A stretch of DNA of 64,000 bases from Persicaria tinctoria (Eukaryota > Streptophyta > Magnoliopsida > Caryophyllales > Polygonaceae): positions 3,034,001 through 3,098,000 of the forward strand of contig JBANSL010000009.1 in assembly GCA_037127255.1 (NCBI GenBank), written 5' to 3'. The position numbers and the translations under genes are program-made. This document shows, in pieces, positions 10,960 to 21,663 of this stretch (the first letter of the stretch is position 1; every line of letters starts with the position of its first letter). The notes below the pieces were generated by a model that ran no database searches, was not told where the DNA came from, and saw nothing but the letters and a program-made list of their open reading frames with translations.

Positions 10960-11466
10960 ATGTGGCCATTGTCGGACACAGACAGCGACTCTGACAGGAG
11001 CTATCAGAGTGGGGACCCCCGCCGGTACTACTGGCTCCGTTCTGACTACTCTTACGGACGAGACCGCCCTGGTCCTGAAGAGGAGGACGACGCAACGTCC
11101 CAGCCCCAAGACCCTGTTGACCCTTTACTCGACGCTGCAGAGGATGAAGACCTGTGGGACTATGCTGCGGACGAGCTCGGTCAGCTCCAAGACCGCATTG
11201 CTGACCTGGAGGCTAGGGAAGTCGCTCGGGAGAATGCTTTCAGAGACACCCAGGTTGACAACACCATGCTGCAGAACGAACTTAGAGCGACCCGGGCTCA
11301 CAACCACAGTCTGGCCGGGAGGCTGGTGGCTTCAGAGTCCACCAATGACCACCTCATTCAGAGGATCGCCGAGTTATGCTCCTACCTCTGCGCCAGGTGG
11401 GTGGACCACGCCTCGGAGCAGCTGCTTACCCATGAGCTGACCGGTGCACTAAGGCTCAGAGGCTAG
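10960..11466 (+). CDS. Unrecognised acidic, coiled-coil ORF
   Basis: 168 residues from the ATG at 10960; the frame is open further upstream, but that part lies in repeat sequence. Composition is GC-rich and codon-like, unlike the AT-rich flanks. The N terminus is acidic and Ser/Asp-rich (LSDTDSDSDRSYQ), then an Arg/Tyr stretch and an Asp/Glu-rich stretch, and from about residue 80 a probable coiled coil (ELGQLQDRIADLEAREVARE) to about 145. I recognise no family. It lies just outside the Harbinger genes in opposite orientation, so it may be an accessory gene of that element, a captured fragment, or a retroelement gag-like remnant. Confidence 0.5.
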   Translation: MWPLSDTDSDSDRSYQSGDPRRYYWLRSDYSYGRDRPGPEEEDDATSQPQDPVDPLLDAAEDEDLWDYAADELGQLQDRIADLEAREVARENAFRDTQVDNTMLQNELRATRAHNHSLAGRLVASESTNDHLIQRIAELCSYLCARWVDHASEQLLTHELTGALRLRG

Positions 11467-12068
11467 GTGACTGTCGTGGTTGTGGTTGCTTGTCTCCTTC
11501 TCCTGCTGGTGTCCACTATGGTGATGGGGTCGTAGATGAAGCTCGGGAATCCAAGCCCTTTTTTGTGAATCTGTAGCATAGTTGTTGTAGCTTGCAGATA
11601 CTTTGTCTTATCGCGACCTCCTTTTTGTGAATGTCGGGGTCGTCTTTTATGGTTTCGATTATGGCAGACATCTTCACTCTCTAACGCATGTAATGGTTGA
11701 CATTATCCTCACCAGTCGACAAGTATTTCTGTTGTGTAATGTCGATTGGTAAGGAACCCTTTTGCCCCTACATATATGCAACCACCTAATATTATGCATT
11801 TGAAGTAGCGGTTACCATTTTTTATAAACAATTCACCAAACTGGCATCAAATACTTAACAAATTTCACCACATTGTCATGTAATAGTTAACAAATTTCAA
11901 TTCACCATGGGGGTTGATCCCCTTAACCCAAAAAGACCACACGGGCATCAAATAGTTACCGAAGTACCCAACACCATGGGGGTTGATCCCTTCACCCAAA
12001 AGACCACGAACAAAAACGCATGATGTGTTGTTCATAACCAACTACCCTGCCCCAATTGCACATGCTAC
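11467..12068. other. Non-coding between the coiled-coil ORF and Harbinger transposase
   Basis: No convincing gene. CACCATGGGGGTTGATCCC occurs twice (about 11904 and 11971), with related flanks around AATAGTTA. The expected left terminal inverted repeat of the Harbinger element was looked for here and not found. Confidence 0.5.
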
Positions 12069-13321
12069 TTACCTCCCCCCGCGTCGGTCGTTCCATATCT
12101 GGCGAGCAATCTCATCTCTGAGTGACCTGATCCCTGACTGCGTCGGGCCAACGTCACCGTCAGACACGTATAAGGGGTCGTCATCCTCATGTCCAACCTC
12201 CTCCTGGTAATCATAAGCGTTCTCCTCATCCTCACCGTCTGATGGGGCCTCATCGTGTGTTGGATCCTTGAACCTCTCTTCATCTTCGTCATCGGAGTCC
12301 GAAGCGTCACGTGAATCCCGCGCATAGTTATGAAGGGCAAAACATGCAATGATTATGTTAATCTGCTTACGAATGGGATACTTTGGGAGCTCATGGAGGA
12401 TCTTCCACTTCGACTTTAGTATGCCGAACGACCTTTCGACCGCGCCTCGCAGTGAAGAGTGTGCCTTGTTGAACGCTTCCTTCTCATTTGTTGGTTGAGT
12501 AGCTGCGAAGTTGGGGTGGTGGTACTTTGTTGTCGAGAAAGGGATCATGTAGCCACTTCGGAAGGGGTACCCTTTGTCGCAAAGATAGTACCTCCCAGGG
12601 GGTGGGTGAGGGAACCGAAGTTCGGTCGTCCTGAGGGCGTGATGGAATACACGAGCGTCGTGGGCACTGCCCTCCCACCCCGCAGAGATGAAAGTGAAGC
12701 GAAGGTCGAAGTCGCATACCCCCATCACGTTGTAGGTACATGTTCCCTTCCGGCATCGGAACCTCATCTGGTCACCTTTTGGTATCTGGGCCTGAATATG
12801 GGTCCCGTCTATTGCTCCAATTGCCCCCTTGAAGTATGGCCAGTAGCGGTTGTCGTTCATGATTTGCTCAGGAATTTGCCGGAAATGAGGGTCGCGTGGC
12901 CGAATCAAGTCACCTCCGAAATGGTTAGCGATATGGTGTAGGTGGAGCGGCCGAAACGTTCACATGAGTTCCGCTGACTGGAACCCCACGCCATTGTGTT
13001 CACGAAGATTGCCACCTTCTCCATCACTGAAAGCTGATCTGATCCCCGTAACCCGTACTGGTGCTCCAGCATCCCGCATAGGCGTATGAAGGACCCCTTC
13101 TCCATCCGGAAGACGTTTACGCACCTTGTCTGCGATCTGTGAGTTACGATTTCGTCAACCCACCGCGCCCCGGTGAACGGGCCAATGTATTGCGGTACCT
13201 TGTGCACTTTTTTGAAGTAGTGATCACGTATGGGGATCGACATCTTCTGGAGAAAGACGTATCCAATGATCCCATCGATTGCTTTACATCGACGCCGGAG
13301 ACGGTGGTTCTCTTCATTCAC
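12069..13321 (-). pseudogene. PIF/Harbinger DDE transposase, frameshifted
   Basis: Nuclease that would excise and insert the element. The N-terminal part (12905-13321, from MNEENHRLRRRCKAIDG) has the helix-turn-helix-like region of HARBI1-type proteins and ends near RFGRSTYTIS. The catalytic part (12069-12908) shows the three acidic residues in context: GAIDGTHI, GWEGSAHDARV and GAVERSFGILKSKW, then an acidic tail. The two parts are in different frames that overlap at about 12905-12930. Relatives have about a dozen more residues at the join, so a small deletion plus a frameshift is likely. A tiny intron is possible but no good junction is seen. The catalytic triad itself is intact. Confidence 0.85.
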
Positions 13322-13670
13322 CTTCGTCCTGCGTTGGCAAAGGACACCTTAACCGTCACGGGAATCATAAGTGGTTGCAAGTATTACATACGCAGCAAAC
13401 ACTAGTCATGTAACGAAAGACACATGAAAACCATGCAATGCAAACTGTTTGAGCATTACAACCACGTAAGCCGTTATTGCCGCCACACAAGGCCAACCTA
13501 AAATGTCAACGAAAATTCAGAAACAACCAATGCGTTGTGGACACCATCCACAACGCATATTTATAGGGTGCTGGAAAACAAATACGACAGTTACGGGATC
13601 CTCATCAACCTAAAGAGCATAACAGTATCTCAACAACATAAAATAGTCTAAGATGAAACAAGTGACATAT

Positions 13671-14932
13671 TCAAGCAATGGCATAGGTGTAAAGACAATC
13701 GGGGGGGATGGCGCCGAGCTGTTGGCCGTCGTTCGTCGAGTACAACCACCGAAGCCACTTCAAACGAGCAGCGTTTGTGTGAACCTGGACGAAGACCTCA
13801 CGGCGCTCAGGTGATTTGATGAGAGCTAGGCTGAAGCACCATAGGGGATCGCCTTCCTCAAACAGGCCATCAGCAACCATCGCCTTGACAACGTCAAGCA
13901 CTGTCTTCGTGGTATCTTGGGGGGTAGCTGACGATGCCTCATCCCGGTGAAGATAGTCAATCAGCGCCTGTGACGTGTCTTCCATGCAACCGACGCTGCG
14001 GTTGTAAAGCCTCGTACCCTCCGACAATCGAATGCTGCGCTTCGAAGCAGGCTGTGTAGAGGTGGAGGACGCCCCGGGGCCTCGCTTCGACCTAGCAGCC
14101 TGTGAAGGGCCAGGGTCACAAACGCCCCTTAGGACGTCTTGCATAGAGGGCGTTCCCCCTCGAGCGCGAGAGGTGTTCAGAAGTTCGTCGAACTCGTCTT
14201 CTACCGCCTCATATTGCGATGTAATGGGATCGACATCCGCTGGTACATTCCTGTCTTCTGCTACGTCTTCTTCTTCTTCACCCAAGTCCTCTTGCTCCTT
14301 ATCCTGTGGTTCATTGGCCGCCTGCGAAGCCCGCACCTCCGGGTCCATGGATGGGGCGACGCAGTACTCGCCTGTGGCCACGGTGCCTCCGAAAACTTGG
14401 TGGAACAAGTCTTCCAGATCCGGCGGGATCCCCTTCTTCCGAAACCTGCTGTAGTTATGATCCTCCTGCGCAATGTGGTTGTCATCACGTCTATTACTTC
14501 CCTCATGGGACATCGAACAATACAGAAGGAAATACAACGACATACCGTGATTTTCTTTTCCCACCACTCGTCGGGGGCCATGATGGTACCTCTTTGAGGA
14601 TCCCATCCGAGACCGGTCTCCCCGTTCTTGAGTCCCTTCCAAGAGTTCCACATAGTTTTCATGTCCCGAGTTCGGTTCTTCAGGGTGTATGCGTTGCATT
14701 TCTTACCAGTAACCTTCTCGAATGCTTCTGTCAGGGGACCCCATTTGAAGGCCTGCTCCTTTCCATTGTCCTTCTGGTATGCAAGGAGCACATGCATCAA
14801 CTTCTTTGTCAGTTCCGATGACCAGTAGAACGCAACCGGGGTTGGGATCTTCTCGACATCAGTCGTAGCCCCTGTTGTCTTACCCTTTCCTTTTCGTTTC
14901 CCCTTACTAGTGGGAGCAGCCGGGGATGCCAT
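13671..14932 (-). CDS. Myb/SANT-like DNA-binding protein of Harbinger
   Basis: 393 residues from two exons, 14546-14932 and 13671-14465, joined in phase 0 (donor after AAAATCACG, acceptor CGCAG). Exon 1 starts with a Lys-rich segment (SKGKRKGKGKT), then a Myb/SANT-like domain of the PF12776 type (FYWSSELTKKLMHVLLAYQ, FEKVTGKKCNAYTLKNR, MWNSWKGL). Exon 2 has a long acidic middle (EEEEDVAED) and a C-terminal helical region (DPLWCFSLALIKSPERREVF) common to this family. In characterised elements the Myb-like partner binds the element ends and helps bring transposase into the nucleus. The frame appears intact, unlike that of its transposase. Confidence 0.82.
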
Positions 14933-15683
14933 ATGTCGCTAGTCTCAACAATACGAGGATCTGCAGTGGTAACTGCCTCTCACTCCCCGCAATCGCAACT
15001 GACAACAACAACAACAAAAAAATACGACTCTCGATTCCGTCGGAAAAATGCCCCAATTCCTCTAACCCTAAAAATTTCAATTGCGCAGCATAACATCAAC
15101 AAATTTCAATTGAAAGGGGGAATGACCTAGAGTTGGGCTATTATTCAATTGGGCAGCATAACAACCACAAAATCCCTAACAATTCATGTATCAATCACTT
15201 CCCTTCGCACAATTCCGAAAATTTTCGACGCTAAGGGGGTGAATCCCTGAAAAGAGGAAGATGCATCCAAATAGGGCGGGTGAAGGGACTTACATGGGGA
15301 CCAGGCGAACTGGGTGAACCGCCGACAGGAGTTCCGCTGACTCTGCTCAACCGCTTATGGACGAAGGCCGGCCGTCGCACCTGTGTAGGAGCTCCTCCTT
15401 CTCACAGCTATGGAGGTTTGTCGGGCTGAGCAGGGGTTATTTCAAATTGGGAGGGGTATTTGGGAGGGGTATTATGGTAAAATTAAGTGGGTAAGTGTGG
15501 GCAATTTGGACTTTTTCGGTCCTTCCATCCACCAAAAAATCAAAACACGACCAAACACACATGGGCTTATTTTGGTGTTTATAACCTCATCTCGTCCATC
15601 CCGAGAATCCACCCTCATCCCATCCATCCCCTTTATCCATCCCCATCCACTAAAATCCACCCCGTTGCCAAACACGCCCTTTG

Positions 15684-16276
15684 TTAAAAAATCTCTATAA
15701 TAGACATTAAAATGTCAAAATTTCTATAAAAAAAATTCACTCAAACTTCAATAGCTTCTTTATTTTATAGATTTTTAAATTTATTATACACTATAATAAA
15801 TAAATGCATTTATTAAGAATATTTAATTCTACATTTTTAAAACAATTCTTTTAAATTAATTCTATAGTAACATTTAGCATCGCATTTCTAACAATATTTT
15901 AAACGTAATTTATTACATTTCTATCATTTTTTACTTAATTATAACATTATATTACTAACATTTAAGCGTCATTAACGTGATGGTAACATTTTTACTTAGT
16001 TCTAACATTTTTTAGATGTGTTTGGAGAATCTACTAGGAGAAAAAAAATATTTTTTTCCCTGTATGATCCCCAATTTTCTATTTTAATAAACTTGTTGGG
16101 CTTCCTCTTACTCACATTGAATTTAGATTAAGAAGTACTTCAGGATTGCCCTCTTGGTCAACAGGTGTGCAATACGCTTGAAAGGAGCTAACCATGTGGA
16201 TATATATGATAAAAAAGTTCTAATCTAGCTCCCCTGTGAAATGTTTTGAAATTTAATTGAATTTCAATTCAGAGTA
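15684..16276. other. AT-rich spacer, no gene seen
   Basis: Low-complexity AT-rich sequence between the Harbinger end and the Helitron start. No open frame of note and no repeat recognised. Confidence 0.6.
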
Positions 16277-16379
16277 TCTATATCTATACTATCTATATAA
16301 GGTTGGGTTTTGCCTTATTAATTGCTTCATTCATTGCTCCAACCAAAACAATTATATACCTACTATATTCAATGGTGAC

Positions 16380-16956
16380 CAGTGTTCTAAAAAACGGTCT
16401 TGGCGGCCGCCAAGTCGGCGCCAAGACGCTTGGCGGACCCACACCGTCCTGAATTCGGCCTTGGCGGTGTAGCTTGGCGAGGGAGGGCCTTGGCGGGAAT
16501 GGAACAGCACCATGGCGGTCTTGGCGGGTGCAATACGGATACTTGGCGGCCTTGACGGGTGCAAATCGGGCTTGGCGGGGAAGAGTTTTGGCGGGCACGG
16601 GACGGAGGCTTAGCGGTCTTGGCGGTTTTAAATTGAGATTATTTAGTTTTTATGCTTTCAAATTTCTCTATTATGAAATCATGATTCTTATTTGAATATA
16701 TCTATATGATTTTATATTTGGTTCAGACAACTTTAAAAATAGTCATGATGATTTTTTATTTGATATGCTATAAACATAAAATTAATACATAGTTTATTGC
16801 ATAATATATGTTTTATACATAGTTTATAGGATAAATATAAAAAAATAATCAAAAACTGTTTTATCCGCCAAGAACCGCTAATAAGGCCGCCAAACCGTCT
16901 TGGCGCTTAGCGGTACTCTGCCGCCAAGCATCCACCGAGCGTTTTTTAAAACATTG
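16380..16956. mobile_element. hAT-type non-autonomous element, 577 bp
   Basis: A perfect 8-bp target duplication ATGGTGAC (16372-16379 and 16957-16964) flanks imperfect inverted ends CAGTGTTCTAAAAAACG and, at the right read outward, CAATGTTTTAAAAAACG. Both ends carry many copies of CTTGGCGG/CCGCCAAG, likely subterminal transposase-binding repeats. The middle is AT-rich. No coding capacity. Confidence 0.92.
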
Positions 16957-16964
16957 ATGGTGAC

Positions 16965-17125
16965 ACAAATGAAGGCTTTGGTGTCATGGTTTGAAGCCAT
17001 CTATTGTTGGAATTTGGTGAGGGTCCGACTCATTGCTACCTACTATATTCAATGGCGACACAAATGAAGGCTTTGGTGTCATGGTTTGAAGCCATCTATT
17101 GTTGGAATTTGGTGAGCGTTCGGCT
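16965..17125. repeat. Tandem duplication carrying the hAT target site
   Basis: The block CTACTATATTCAATGGYGAC through ATTGTTGGAATTTGGTGAG occurs twice. The first copy is split by the 577-bp hAT element (16360-16379 plus 16957-17023); the second is intact (about 17040-17115). The duplication therefore predates the hAT insertion or created the locally repeated target. Confidence 0.8.
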
Positions 17126-17333
17126 CATTGCAATTGCAATTGCAACTACATCATTTTCTTTATTAATTTTTAAGCCTCTTGCAAAACGGCTTTGTTTATT
17201 TATTACAGATACCACTAGAGGGTCAATCCGATTTTTATATTAATGCATGCAAACTGTGTCAATCCCATTTTTATATTAATGGATGCATGAAAACTTTGCC
17301 TCATATGTTATGAAACAACTTTGTTTCACCCCA

Positions 17334-17733
17334 TTTACTCTTCTTTCTTTATTGCAAATACCACTAGAGGGTCAGTCTCATCCATATGTTATGAAATGGT
17401 TGCCTATTACTCATAAAATTGACATCCCCTTAATTGAAAATAATAATAATATATATAATAAATAAAATAAAGTTGTTATCCCCTCCATCAGTATTCATCA
17501 TTATCCCCTCCATAAGTCCAAATCATTTCCTCATTTACTCTTTCTTTCTTTATTGCAAATACCACTAGAGGGTCAATCTCATCCATATGTTATGAAACGG
17601 TTGCCTATTACTCAGAAAACTGACATCCCCTTAATTGACAATAATAATAATATATAATAAAAAAAAATAAAGTCGTTATCCCCTCCATAAGTATTCACCA
17701 TTATCCCCTCCGCCAGTCCAAATCATTTGTCAC
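17334..17733. repeat. Tandem duplication, about 200-bp unit, before RPA-like gene
   Basis: TTTCTTTATTGCAAATACCA through TTATCCCCTCC-type sequence is repeated with about 200-bp period (copies near 17334 and 17533), and a partial copy starts near 17205. It lies in the probable 5' region of the RPA-like gene. Confidence 0.8.
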
Positions 17734-17757
17734 CTGCATCTCCACAATCAGATTGCT

Positions 17758-20369
17758 ATGATGGCTACCCAAACTCCTACCCTTTACCTCCATATCAAAG
17801 ACTTAGTTGAAGGATCTGCTGCAAGAATCAAAGTTATGCTGTGTAGAAAATGGGATGTTATAACAGTCCATGGCAAATACCTCGACACAGATTTCATCGT
17901 TTCTGATGACCAGGTAATGTCGTCATTATTCTATACATATATGCCATATAATCACCCCATTGTATTCTAAGTTGTTTTGCCCATCGGTCATCAGGGGGCA
18001 ACCATTCATTGTACTGCAAAGGGCAACATTTCTCATTGCTTTGTGCATAAGTTAGAAGAAGGTGTTATTTATAGCATGAAAGCCTTCAAAGTCATACCCA
18101 GCAAAAAGGAATACAAAATTATTAAGAATAATGATTAAATGTTGGAACTGGAAGGCTCGAAAATCATGAAGAAAGTCGGCGGTCCACCTGAAGGGTTTGT
18201 TCGCCACCCTTTTGAGCTGGTCCAGTTCGATGACATCAAATTGGCACATCCGCCAATTCTAATCGGTAAAACTTCCTATTTCCGTTATTCCCTCCAAGTC
18301 AGGAGTCATCATATATTGTCATTTAATAGTTCCTCCTGTCACCAATATACAGATGTCATTGGATATGTCACAAATGTTGGAAAACAATTTCAGACCAAAA
18401 CAGGATCTAAAGCCCTTGACATTTATCTTATAAATGATAGGTGATTTGTTTATCGTCTCACGACATTGTAAATATGCACATAGCCTTAATATTTTAATTC
18501 CAAACTAACTTGATCATATATATGCTTGAAAAATGCATTCCTGATTTACACCAAATAAACTTATGACATGCTCATTCAATATGTTACAGGGGGCAGCGAC
18601 TTAGGGTCACATTATGGGGAACTTTAGGAGATGACATGCTGAAAAAGAAAGAGCAAAAACAAACATTGTATGCCATCGTCTTGGTATCCATGAATGTCAA
18701 GGAATACCAGAGTATGTTTAATTCATCTACTATAAGGTGCTACATAATGGTGTACACTTACTTGCTCATTTCTTACCGGCCATTGCATTTCGTAGATGAG
18801 CTGACCCTCTCAAGCACTTTGGCAACAAGGATTTATGACGAGGATGGGATCCTCCCTCTACAAGAATTCCAAGACCGTATTAGGTAATTGAATATACTTT
18901 TACCATACATGAAGTAAGTAAAAAAAAACATTTCTTATAGCTCTTCCATACCTTCAAATAACTGATACTGTTTGCATCATTTCAGAGACAATCCAGATGA
19001 GTTTGTGTACATGAATTTGGGGGCTCCAGATCCTGCAGCCCAAAAGATTAGTATAGCTGCATTGCTCAAAGCATCTAGAGTAGCATTACAGGTGACAACA
19101 TCCTACTCTAAATATCTCACCTCCAATTCTTTATATTTTATTCATTGCATTCCAGTCAAATCAAATTAGTTGAATTTGATGGGTCTCTATTATTTATATT
19201 TAATACCTCTCAGGATGGTACCTTCCAATGTCATGTGAATGTCAAAGATATTCGCATGAAGAATAGCTGGTATTATTTTGCATGTACGAGTGGAAAATGC
19301 ATGAAAAGTATTACACGCCTAAATGGAATGTTTTGGTGTCTATCATGTGAGAAAACTGTCAATTTCCCCAAACCAAGGTACTTCATTCCCATTTTCTTTT
19401 CTTTTTTGGCAATTTCATATCGTTCTATTCATACACTCATACTAATCATACCTTCCTAAACCATGCTCATAGCTTCAAAGTGCAATTAGATGTAGAGGAC
19501 GAAACTGGTGGGTTGATTGTCACAATGTTTGATGACACGGCAGAACAATTGCTTAAAACCACCGCGGAGAAGCTGCTGCAACAGTTGAACGATGTATACT
19601 CCTACAAACTCATTAATTGTGCATCATCAATTATTCACATAGAAGCTTGAAGTAATATGATGTATACCATATCTCATTTCTATGTCTATAGGATGGAACT
19701 GATGATACGGTGTTGCCTGATGCACTAAATACGCTCATCAAAACCTCACAAATCCTAGAAGTGAAGGGTCATTCCTACTTTCACTCTAAACCTTTACACA
19801 ACTCGACATGTTTTGAAAGCTTCACATGTTGTGGGGTTCTCCCTAATTGCAACACTACCAAACTGGCATGTCAAGCAACCCCGGCAAAACATTCCAAACT
19901 CTTTTTTTTCCATATAATATTTTTGATAAAACAAGATATCAACTAACATTCCCTTTCTATTTTTCAGGATGTTGAGGAGCACACATTGAAACGTCTAAAG
20001 AGAGGCTCGACCTCATTTACCGCTCCATCGTCTAATGTGAAAACACAAAAACCAATGTAAGCAAACTATGGACACCACAAAATCCACACATGATCAATTA
20101 ACAAACACTTCTTTATTTGTCAAATAAATAGGTTATGTGCAGAAGAAGCTGATTCTACTGCTGAATTTTCTGATACGCCAAAGATACAAGCTATGTTAGT
20201 ATGTACACCAACTGAAAACACATCATCATACATAATAAGTAACATCCTATATTTCATATGTTTTCAGAGCTTCTCAAGAGGAATGTCCATCCGCAAAGGG
20301 CGAACCAATTGCAAAAGGAAGTTCTCCTATTATAGCAAAGTCTTATATGAAAAGGAAGAACATTGTGTG
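17758..20369 (+). pseudogene. RPA70-like single-stranded DNA-binding protein of the Helitron
   Basis: Exons by GT-AG and phase: 17758-17913, 17995-18265, 18353-18440, 18590-18711, 18796-18883, 18986-19091, then about 19214-19378, 19473-19589, 19692 onward and smaller ones to a TGA near 20367. Order: OB fold (LYLHIKDLVEGSAARIKVML), second OB fold (DVIGYVTNVGKQFQTKTGSK, LRVTLWGTLGDDM, ELTLSSTLATRIY), then a C-terminal zinc-ribbon OB fold (CTSGKCMKSI, FWCLSCEKTV, GLIVTMFDDTAEQLL). RPA70 coats single-stranded DNA; Helitron-borne copies are thought to assist rolling-circle replication. A TAA at 18136-18138, directly followed by ATG, interrupts exon 2 in frame, so the full protein is not made without readthrough or reinitiation. 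Confidence 0.82.
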
Positions 20370-21663
20370 AGTACACACATAAAACAATTTCCAGAGTATA
20401 TACAAAAATATATTATAACTTTTATTTTCCATATATCTCCAGGTTAGATGACAAATAAAGTCCATGAAAATGTCAAGTTGCAGATGTTGAAGAATAAAGA
20501 CCTAACAAGTCGGAATTGCCATCTACTGTCTTTTACTTTATATGGTTTTAGGAGCCTTTGTTACGTTTTCTGCCTATTTGTTGCAGCACTAAACACCTAG
20601 CAAGTTCGAATTGTCATCCACCTATCTTTTCCTTTATATACATTTAGCACCTTTGTTTATGTTTTTCGACTCTATTTTATTCCTCTAATAATAGTACTGA
20701 GCTTAGATGACCATTTACATTTTTATGCCTTTCACTATGCATAATAATGTCTACTCAATTACACAATGTGAAGGCATGAGGCTTCAACTTATATTAATTG
20801 CAATATGATAACATTAGTGCATTCCCCTTATAAGAACATTTTCTACCTATAAAGAGAAAGTGATAACATTAGTGCACTGATCATAATCATTAGAGAGGAA
20901 AACATAAGCAAGAGTTGCAGTAACATTGCAACATTTGAATGAGAGCAGCATTTAGCACTAGGTAATCTAGATGAGATGAATTTGAACTTTTGAAAAGTGA
21001 TAACATTAGTGCACTGATCATAATCATTAGAGAGGAAAGCATAAGCAAGAGTTGCAGTAACATTGAAGCATTTGAATGGGAGCAACATTTAGCACTAGGT
21101 AATCTATATGAGATGAATTTGAACTTTTTAAATTGATAACGACTGGCGAATTTTACAAACTCGGAAGTATCACAGACTTAACTCAGCTTTCATAAAACTG
21201 CAAATATTCAAGAACTATCTTCTATACCAATTCAATCAACAATAAATACTAATAGTCATGGAAGAGTGCAAAACTACTGGGGACTGACACTAAAAGTGCC
21301 ACCCAAATCAAAACCAGGTATTTTAATTTATTCATATTTCAATCCTCAAATTGCACAACATATATAACAAAATAACTCAAAACCTTTTTATAACTTATTC
21401 ATGCCTAACTTGGGGCAAACGGAAATGAGTGATGACAAAAGATTATGTAAAACATACTAATTTATTTACATATGTTCCTGATTATAATTCCATTTATTGT
21501 GCAGAACATGTTGGTTCCTTCTCTCACACAAAAAGGCATTCATACGTGACAACATCAAAGTCAAGAAGTGAGCATGTTTTCTCGATTTGTATTAAAAATT
21601 ATTGCATTATAGCAATCTAACAGTGTATAATGTTTACTAGATGAGCCAATTACCTATCATAAA
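20370..21663. repeat. Helitron internal spacer with 127-bp tandem duplication
   Basis: Non-coding spacer between the RPA-like and RepHel genes. A unit of about 127 bp starting AGTGATAACATTAGTGCACT occurs at 20869 and 20996 with few mismatches. No gene seen in the rest. Confidence 0.75.

Larger units (their letters stand above)
12069..15683 (-). mobile_element. PIF/Harbinger transposon (right end seen, left end not found)
   Basis: Transposase and Myb/SANT-like genes lie on the same strand, the standard two-gene layout of plant PIF/Harbinger elements. At the right, sequence reading outward as GGGCGTGTTTGGCAACGGGG ends at about 15679-15683. This is typical of Harbinger termini, and a TTA lies just outside. 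Subterminal TCCATCC-type repeats lie at 15590-15660. No matching left terminus was found up to 10.0 kb, so the left end may have been deleted, possibly together with the clipped foldback arm ending at 10037. Confidence 0.75.

Noticed and set aside
12459..12941. 160-residue plus-strand frame over the Harbinger transposase
   Set aside because: It mirrors the conserved DDE transposase on the minus strand and has no domain of its own.
14032..14821. Plus-strand frames of 140-171 residues over the Myb-like gene
   Set aside because: Antisense shadows of the acidic, Ser-rich Myb/SANT-like gene.
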